Part shown: piece after piece, positions 59,028 through 64,000 of the stretch
How positions within the stretch are numbered: position 1 is the first letter of the stretch
Layout: each line of letters begins with the position of its first letter
Translations under genes and position numbers: made by a program
Assembly (NCBI GenBank): GCA_030263595.1
Contig: SZPG01000022.1
Location: 62,001-126,000 of the forward strand
DNA length: 64,000 bases
Direction: 5' to 3'
Source of the DNA: Chloroflexi bacterium CFX6
GTDB taxonomy: Bacteria > Chloroflexota > Anaerolineae > Anaerolineales > Villigracilaceae
The notes under the pieces: model-generated
Database searches by the model: none
Told to the model about the DNA's origin: nothing
Seen by the model: the letters and a program-made list of their open reading frames with translations, nothing else

Positions 59028-60755
59028 TCACTCGATCCCATCGAAGATATGATCAATCACGTCCTCGCCCACGTCGAACACCGCGCCGGTTTCGGGAAGC
59101 GGTTCCTCCATCATCCATTTGGGCAGGCGATCATCATCTTTTGTGAATCCCGCGCGGCGATTGAACTCGCGTTCCATCTTGATCGTCTCTTTACCTAATG
59201 CCTGTAAAACGTTATCGGGCAGGTCGTCCCAGCCGTAGCGCGCCTGCAACAACCTTTTGATCACAAAATCGGGCGTGGCGGCATAACCAAAACCGGCAAA
59301 GGAACATGCGCCCAACGTGTCGTAACCGGCGTTGTTCAACTGGGCATTCAGGGAAACATCCTTCTGCACATTCGGGTCGAGATGATTAACCTGCGCGCGG
59401 ATCGTCAAACCCGCCGTGTGGTCCGCGCCTTGCGGCGAGGAGGCGTACGTCAAACCCGTGCCTTTGATCGAGCGCGGCTCATACGCGGACATGGCTTGTC
59501 CCTTTACGACCGGCACGCGCTCAACTCCATATTTTTTACCCACCGCCGCCGCGCCGTCGCCGAGCGCGCGACCAAGTTCAGTACCCTTGCGAATTTCTCC
59601 GATCAACTTCAACGCATCCTCTTCGCTCCCCCACTTCATCAAACCCGCCTCCGCCGCGACGCCCAGCGCCGCGCCAACTTCAATGGAGTCGAGTCCAAGA
59701 TCGTTGACCTGCCAGTTCAGCCGTCCAATCGAATCGAGCGAGTCAATATCAAGGTTCGAGCCCATCAAACCGATGGTTTCATATTCCAAAGGCGAGACGA
59801 TCACCTTGCCATCCTCCCCACCGAAGATGTTCGAGCATTTGATCGTGCATCCCGCCATGCACGCGTGAGATGGGTCCGACGGCTTGCCGCGTGTCAACGT
59901 GAACTCGCGCAGCGCCTCGCCGCCGATCTTTTCCACCTCGTCGAACGTGCCGCGCGAAAAATTCCGCACGGGGATGGCGGCGAAGCGCTGGGTCAACTGC
60001 GTCATCGCGGCGGTGCCGTAATCGCGATAGGTGTGCGTTTGCGGATGATCCATCAACGCCTTGTTGTAATCCTTCTGCGCGATCTTGAACGCTTCGGGAC
60101 TCACGATGGGCGGCTTCTGACCCCCGGCATTGTCGAACACGATGGCTTTGAGTCCCTTCGATCCCATGACCGCGCCGAGTCCACCGCGCGCGTTGATGCG
60201 CGAGGGGACGCGGTCCTTGTCGAGATTCTGGATCCCCGCGGCTTTCATCCTCATCTCACCGCCGGGACCGATCAACGCGATGGCGACCTTGTCTCCATAT
60301 TTTTCAAGCAGTTTCGAGGCTGTTTCATAAACACCGAGTCCGGCAAGTCCATCCGCCTTTTCCCATTTTGCGCCGCCAAGCGAAAGATGCAAAACCCAGA
60401 AACCACCGTCCTTCGGCTGGTCTTCGATGATGAGCGCATGGATGCCGAGGTGCGTCATGTGCAGACCTGTCCGCCCGCCGGCGTTGGATTCCTTGATGCC
60501 CCCTGTAAGCGGGGATTTTCCGCCAACGGAAATCCGATCCGTTGACGAGAGCATGTGTCCCACCAATAAACCCGGCGCAAAGATCAGTTTGTTGCCGGGT
60601 CCAAGCGGGTCGCATTTCGCATCCACTTCGTCCACCATGATGCGCGCGATCAGTCCGCGCCCGCCGAGGCGCTTCCAGGAATCTGGAACATCTTCAAATT
60701 TTAGAGTCTGCTCGCGCACATTTACGCGCCAGATCTGCGGTTTATATTCGGTCAT
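59028..60755 (-). CDS. Aldehyde ferredoxin oxidoreductase, tungsten enzyme (first copy)
   Basis: A 575-residue AOR-family enzyme that oxidises aldehydes to acids with ferredoxin, using tungstopterin and a 4Fe-4S cluster. Cluster ligands are C299-x2-C302-x3-C306 (HACMAGCTIKC) and C484 (LGACSFAG). Tungstopterin-binding segments are GGKSPLTGG, INARGGLGAVMGSKGLKAIV and DIDSLDSIG. Substrate class (aliphatic, aromatic, glyceraldehyde-3-phosphate) is not settled by sequence. It ends a leftward group that also holds DUF2283, a toxin-like pair, an aminotransferase and a second AOR. Confidence 0.95.
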   Translation of the reverse strand: MTEYKPQIWRVNVREQTLKFEDVPDSWKRLGGRGLIARIMVDEVDAKCDPLGPGNKLIFAPGLLVGHMLSSTDRISVGGKSPLTGGIKESNAGGRTGLHMTHLGIHALIIEDQPKDGGFWVLHLSLGGAKWEKADGLAGLGVYETASKLLEKYGDKVAIALIGPGGEMRMKAAGIQNLDKDRVPSRINARGGLGAVMGSKGLKAIVFDNAGGQKPPIVSPEAFKIAQKDYNKALMDHPQTHTYRDYGTAAMTQLTQRFAAIPVRNFSRGTFDEVEKIGGEALREFTLTRGKPSDPSHACMAGCTIKCSNIFGGEDGKVIVSPLEYETIGLMGSNLDIDSLDSIGRLNWQVNDLGLDSIEVGAALGVAAEAGLMKWGSEEDALKLIGEIRKGTELGRALGDGAAAVGKKYGVERVPVVKGQAMSAYEPRSIKGTGLTYASSPQGADHTAGLTIRAQVNHLDPNVQKDVSLNAQLNNAGYDTLGACSFAGFGYAATPDFVIKRLLQARYGWDDLPDNVLQALGKETIKMEREFNRRAGFTKDDDRLPKWMMEEPLPETGAVFDVGEDVIDHIFDGIE

Positions 60756-60758
60756 ATT

Positions 60759-60995
60759 TTATCGAAGTGAAAGTTCTGCTCGTTTTCCAGTAGCTTCATT
60801 AATAACAACCAATTCGCCGGTGTCCTCACGCTGCACCTGCTCATTGGCATTCAACAATTCAATGCCGTAAATTGTTCCGTCAGGCGCGATATCAACAACC
60901 AGTTCATCGCTGACGCGAATCGCCTCGACCTCCGGTCCCTTTTCCTGAAAGCGGATATAGGCGATATTGTAACGAGGGTCATAAGTGAATTTCAT
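60759..60995 (-). CDS. DUF2283-family small protein
   Basis: A 78-residue protein: MKFTYDPRYNIAYIRFQEKG, then DELVVDIAPDGTIYGIELLN. This is the standard DUF2283 pattern, a small all-beta protein of unknown role that often sits near toxin-antitoxin or metabolic genes. AGGAG precedes ATG 60995. It ends 3 bp before the AOR start, so the two are probably co-transcribed. Confidence 0.88.
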   Translation of the reverse strand: MKFTYDPRYNIAYIRFQEKGPEVEAIRVSDELVVDIAPDGTIYGIELLNANEQVQREDTGELVVINEATGKRAELSLR

Positions 60996-61128
60996 ATTTT
61001 TTCTCCTGGAAATAACGGCGATGACAGTAATCACCAGCCATTCTTCCGGTTTTCTTCAACCGCATAAGCCTCAACCCATCATTGATCTGCCCAGCACCAT
61101 ACTCAACCCCGGGATGTTGCGCGGGGCT

Positions 61129-61365
61129 TCACTTGATTAGCTGATCGTACTCATCGTGATCGCCAATCCAAAACCACGAGACCGTATCCCCTTTGAGCAA
61201 GCCAAGCGCCCTGTATCCCAACCCGATTCGAACGGAATGGAGCGGTTGATCATCCTTGACGCGCTTGAAAAACAAACTTGGATGTGAGGGATTGTTCCGC
61301 CAAAGCGCGTAAGCCTGCAGCGCCCAATAACGTTTCCAAAAGGATCTGGTCGTTTGCGCCTTCAT
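61129..61365 (-). CDS. RelE/ParE-like toxin candidate
   Basis: A 78-residue protein: WKRYWALQAYALWRNNPSHP, VRIGLGYRALGLLKGDTVSW and FWIGDHDEYDQLIK. The R-A-x-G...WFWIGdHdeYd ending is typical of RelE/ParE-superfamily toxins, which cut mRNA on the ribosome or poison gyrase. It overlaps the gene upstream by 4 bp, as toxin and antitoxin genes do. Toxicity is inferred. Confidence 0.72.
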   Translation of the reverse strand: MKAQTTRSFWKRYWALQAYALWRNNPSHPSLFFKRVKDDQPLHSVRIGLGYRALGLLKGDTVSWFWIGDHDEYDQLIK

Positions 61366-61658
61366 TTACGTTCGATGAATCGCCCTTCCTCATCGAACAT
61401 CGGCTGCGTCCCGCCCTCGCGAATTTCGGTTTCGACCGAAGCAATCAGTCTGGCAAGTTTGTCGTCATCCGTCGCGGAAAATTGTTCATTCCACCGTTCT
61501 TCATCTTCTGCGACGGCTTCGAGCGTCTCCTCGGCGGGCAGGGGATGCGACTCAAGAAAGAGCGCGAATTCATAGAGTTGTTTCCTCCGCGCCAGGGGAA
61601 TTGACGCGGCGATCTCGGCAATCGCCTTCACTAAATTCGTTTGCGCTTCTGTCTTCAT
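61362..61658 (-). CDS. Antitoxin-like partner of the RelE/ParE-like protein
   Basis: A 98-residue acidic protein: IAASIPLARRKQLYEFALFL gives a helical start, then DEERWNEQFSATDDDKLARL and a tail FDEEGRFIERK. The two genes overlap (stop and start within ATGA), with this one first, as in type II systems where the antitoxin is upstream. No DNA-binding motif is obvious, so autoregulation is uncertain. Confidence 0.62.
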   Translation of the reverse strand: MKTEAQTNLVKAIAEIAASIPLARRKQLYEFALFLESHPLPAEETLEAVAEDEERWNEQFSATDDDKLARLIASVETEIREGGTQPMFDEEGRFIERK

Positions 61659-61732
61659 ATCATTTACTCCGAGCGATCATCCTGTAAACCCAGGTGCGCG
61701 TTTATTATACTCCGTTCAAAACTCGAGGGTTG

Positions 61733-63019
61733 CTATTTTACCGTCTCCTTCAATGCCTCTCCGAAAATCTTCAACCCGTCATTGATCTGCCCGCTCGTCA
61801 CGTTCAGCGGCGGGATCCAGCGGACGGTATTGTCGTACGTTCCGCACGAGAGCAGGAGCAAGCCTTTCTCCTCCGCTGAATGGATCACGTCCTTCACCAG
61901 TTGCTTGGCTTTGTCGGCGCGTCCGTTCAGGACGAACTCCGTGCCGATCATCAAACCCATCCCGCGCACGTCGCCGATCTGCGGATATTCCTCCTGCAGC
62001 TTGCGAAGCCCGGTCATCAACTGGACCCCGCGCTCGGCCGCGTTTTCGAGCATCTTCTCCTCACGCATGGCGCGGACGGTCGCCACAGCCGCCGCGCACG
62101 CGACCGCGTTCCCGCCATACGTCCCGCCGATGGAGCCGACGTCCAGTTTCAGCATGATGTCCGTGCGGGTGAACACGCCCGAAAGCGGCATGCCCGAAGC
62201 CAGTCCCTTTGCGGCAGTGATGATGTCCGGCACGACGTCGAAATGCTCGAACGCGAACCATTTGCCCGTGCGGCCGAATCCTGATTGGACTTCATCGAAG
62301 ATGAGCAGGATGTTGTGCCGGTCGCATATCTCTCGCAGACCCTTCAAAAATGACTTCGGAGGCGCGACGTATCCTCCCTCGCCCAAAACTGTCTCCACCA
62401 AAATTGCCGCGGTGTCCTTCGGGGCTGTCTGCGAGGCGAACAGATGCTCCAGCTGTTCGAGCGCATACGCGGAGGCTTCCTCTTCGCTCATCTTCAAACG
62501 GAAGGCGTACGGGAACGGCGCGACGAACACGCCCGAAGGCAGCGGACCGAATCCCGTCCGATACACGGTCTTGGAGGTGGTCAACGCCATCGTGCCAACG
62601 GTTCGACCGTGGAACGATCCACTGAATACAATTACGTTCTGCCTGCCCGTCGCCACGCGCGCGATCTTGACCGCGTTCTCCAACGCCTCCGCGCCCGAGT
62701 TGGCGAAGAAGAAAGAATCAATTGTGGGCGGAACGATCTTTCGCAGTTCCTCGATCAGTCCCAGCATCGGCTTGTGGATGACGAGATTGGCTTGCGCGTG
62801 GATGAATTTCCCCGCCTGTTCACGGATCGCCTCGACGACCTTCGGGTGGCAGTGACCGGTGTTCGTCACGCCGATGCCGCAGGTGAAATCGAGCAGTCTG
62901 CGCCCGTCGTCCGTGTAGATGTAGGAGCCTTCGGCGCGGTCAGCGACAAAGTTGAAGATGCGACTCCACGCGGGAGTCATGTGAGGGAAGTTTTGTTCGT
63001 AGAGGGTGTTGGTTGTCAT
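61733..63019 (-). CDS. Class III (omega) aminotransferase, GABA-transaminase-like
   Basis: A 428-residue PLP enzyme. FFFANSGAEALENAVKIARV binds the cofactor phosphate, FSGSFHGRTVG is the ring-stacking segment, LIFDEVQSGFGRTGK has the Asp that pairs with the pyridine nitrogen, and K271 in TAAKGLASGMPL forms the Schiff base. Substrates may be 4-aminobutyrate, 5-aminovalerate, ornithine or similar. Such transamination yields an aldehyde (for example succinate or glutarate semialdehyde), which the flanking AORs could oxidise. It lies between two AOR genes, so a shared pathway is plausible. Confidence 0.92.
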   Translation of the reverse strand: MTTNTLYEQNFPHMTPAWSRIFNFVADRAEGSYIYTDDGRRLLDFTCGIGVTNTGHCHPKVVEAIREQAGKFIHAQANLVIHKPMLGLIEELRKIVPPTIDSFFFANSGAEALENAVKIARVATGRQNVIVFSGSFHGRTVGTMALTTSKTVYRTGFGPLPSGVFVAPFPYAFRLKMSEEEASAYALEQLEHLFASQTAPKDTAAILVETVLGEGGYVAPPKSFLKGLREICDRHNILLIFDEVQSGFGRTGKWFAFEHFDVVPDIITAAKGLASGMPLSGVFTRTDIMLKLDVGSIGGTYGGNAVACAAAVATVRAMREEKMLENAAERGVQLMTGLRKLQEEYPQIGDVRGMGLMIGTEFVLNGRADKAKQLVKDVIHSAEEKGLLLLSCGTYDNTVRWIPPLNVTSGQINDGLKIFGEALKETVK

Positions 63020-63049
63020 AATAATCTTTCTCGAGGAAAAGCGATTGGA

Positions 63050-63162
63050 AAATGGTTCTGGAGATCGAGGATTGGAGGATTAAGAGAATTGGGAATGAGA
63101 CTCATCATCCCATCCCCAATTACGGTTGTTCGATCTCCAATTCTCCATCCCTCAAATTCTCT
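63050..63162. repeat. Imperfect inverted repeat between aminotransferase and AOR genes
   Basis: GGAGATCGA (about 63059) and TCGATCTCC (about 63131), plus GGAATGAGA/CATCCC segments, fold back on each other. It is of the GATTGGAGATT-rich kind also seen inside sbcC. No gene. Confidence 0.6.
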
Positions 63163-64000
63163 CTATGCAGGCAGGTATTCCGCCGCCCACTCGATGTCGT
63201 GCTTCTCCAAAGTCTCACGGGTCGGCACGCCGTCGGAGGTCCAGCCTGCAAATTTGTAGTAGTTGTCCAAAGCGGATTCAATCTCCTCGTGAGTCAGAGC
63301 GACGCCCGCCGTTGGACCAGATCCCTTCAGGGCTTTGAAGAATTTCTTTGGCAGTTTGTCGGCGTTGCGGTTGAGTCCCTCGCGGGCATTGAAGGTCCTG
63401 AAGAGGTTCAGACGCCGTTCACCAACCGCCATCAATTCATCCACCGTCACATCCCAGCCCGTGACCGCGCGGATCATCTCCACGGTTTCAGCGGGACCAT
63501 ATAGCGTCCACGCGGGACCGAAGACGAACTGGCAGAGTTCGACCGAATCCAACATCGAGTAGAAGACTTCGGTGCGATAGGCAAAGCGGACCTTCTCCTC
63601 CGTGAGGCTGTAGGCGGCTTGCGGTTCGCCAAGCCCGAGCAGTTTGAGACGGTCGAGATTGAGGTCGGCAACGCCCTCCTCGTAATAGGGATCGTGTTCG
63701 GAGGATTGATGATCCGCGCCAAACGGATTGACCGCGTAGATCAATCCGAGCGAGCGCTTTGCCTGCGGCATGTGCGCCGGAGCCTCCGCGCCCTTGACCG
63801 TGATGAGATATTCATCCGCGCCATTGCCCCAGATCTTGGCGGCGCGCTCAGAGCCTTGTGAAAGCGTCTTTCCAAAATCGCCTTCGACGTTGAGCATCAT
63901 CTCGAGCGCTTTCAACATTGCACCGGCATCGCCGAATTTGAGTTCCAGCCCGCCGGTCTGTTCCCTGGTGATGACGCCATTCTCGAAACATTCCATCGCA
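63163..64000 (-). CDS. Aldehyde ferredoxin oxidoreductase (second copy, N-terminus off the window)
   Basis: The C-terminal about 279 residues of an AOR-family enzyme. It begins within AMECFENGVITREQTGG, a segment found mid-protein in AORs. It holds LGLIYAVNPFGADHQSSEHD and the cluster-binding Cys in DSVELCQFVFGPAWTLYG, then the end WTSDGVPTRETLEKHDIEWA. It differs clearly from the first copy, so it probably handles a different aldehyde. The start lies beyond 64000. Confidence 0.92.
   Translation of the reverse strand, partial: AMECFENGVITREQTGGLELKFGDAGAMLKALEMMLNVEGDFGKTLSQGSERAAKIWGNGADEYLITVKGAEAPAHMPQAKRSLGLIYAVNPFGADHQSSEHDPYYEEGVADLNLDRLKLLGLGEPQAAYSLTEEKVRFAYRTEVFYSMLDSVELCQFVFGPAWTLYGPAETVEMIRAVTGWDVTVDELMAVGERRLNLFRTFNAREGLNRNADKLPKKFFKALKGSGPTAGVALTHEEIESALDNYYKFAGWTSDGVPTRETLEKHDIEWAAEYLPA

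Overview
The window reads as a chromosomal piece of an uncultivated Chloroflexota bacterium, most likely class Anaerolineae. This is inferred from GC-rich coding DNA, Thr/Pro-rich surface lipoproteins, DUF456/DUF3054/DUF4342-type proteins, tungsten aldehyde oxidoreductases, NrfHA, TIR and caspase-like proteins, and abundant short dispersed palindromes. No rRNA, phage, plasmid or CRISPR array is visible. There is one tRNA (Thr, CGT) and one degraded transposase fragment. Layout from left to right. 0-3 kb: the end of an OmpR-type regulator, then serS behind a consensus promoter and a very well preserved T-box leader. 3-8.8 kb: a leftward operon of three M42 aminopeptidases, an S51 peptidase and a solute-binding lipoprotein, which looks like peptide scavenging. 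8.8-12.7 kb: SbcC/Rad50 ATPase and a membrane-anchored glycosyltransferase. 12.8-17.6 kb: nrfHA (ammonifying nitrite reductase) behind a Crp/Fnr-type palindrome, a copper chaperone-like lipoprotein, and a Crp/Fnr regulator that may read that palindrome. 17.6-28.7 kb: housekeeping genes (priA, lysS, greA), an ECF sigma/anti-sigma pair, Memo, NUDIX, PIG-L deacetylase and PilZ. 28.8-36.7 kb is the most unusual part: five or six consecutive rightward genes that look like receptors and death effectors. They are a TIR domain joined through one membrane helix to an outside TolB-like propeller; a Ser/Thr kinase joined through one helix to an outside BMP/PnrA nucleoside-binding-like domain; a small EACC1-like adaptor translationally coupled to a caspase-like protease; a glycine-rich multi-span membrane protein; and a second TIR receptor with an outside beta-sandwich-like domain. 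I read it as a candidate sensing/cell-death or conflict module with Toll-receptor-like topology. That is inference from domains and order, not a demonstrated system. 37-46.7 kb: a GH13 enzyme with a lysine-rich tail, a GAF histidine kinase, a GNAT protein, an M29 aminopeptidase and small proteins. 46.9-51 kb: a copper-type module with a response regulator, a histidine kinase with a methionine-rich sensor loop, and a converging CopB-type ATPase broken by a frameshift and carrying an in-frame repeat insertion. 52-57.5 kb: NYN-LOTUS and GIY-YIG proteins around an Hsp70-like fragment, then a three-gene operon (HEAT, helical-repeat, Cys-rich) of unknown role that carries a second copy of the palindrome found in front of nrfHA. 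57.5-64 kb: a GT4 glycosyltransferase, tRNA-Thr, and two aldehyde ferredoxin oxidoreductases around an omega-aminotransferase, pointing to amino-acid or aldehyde fermentation. Overall the genes suggest an anaerobic or facultative peptide/amino-acid user that can ammonify nitrite, manages copper, and invests in signalling.
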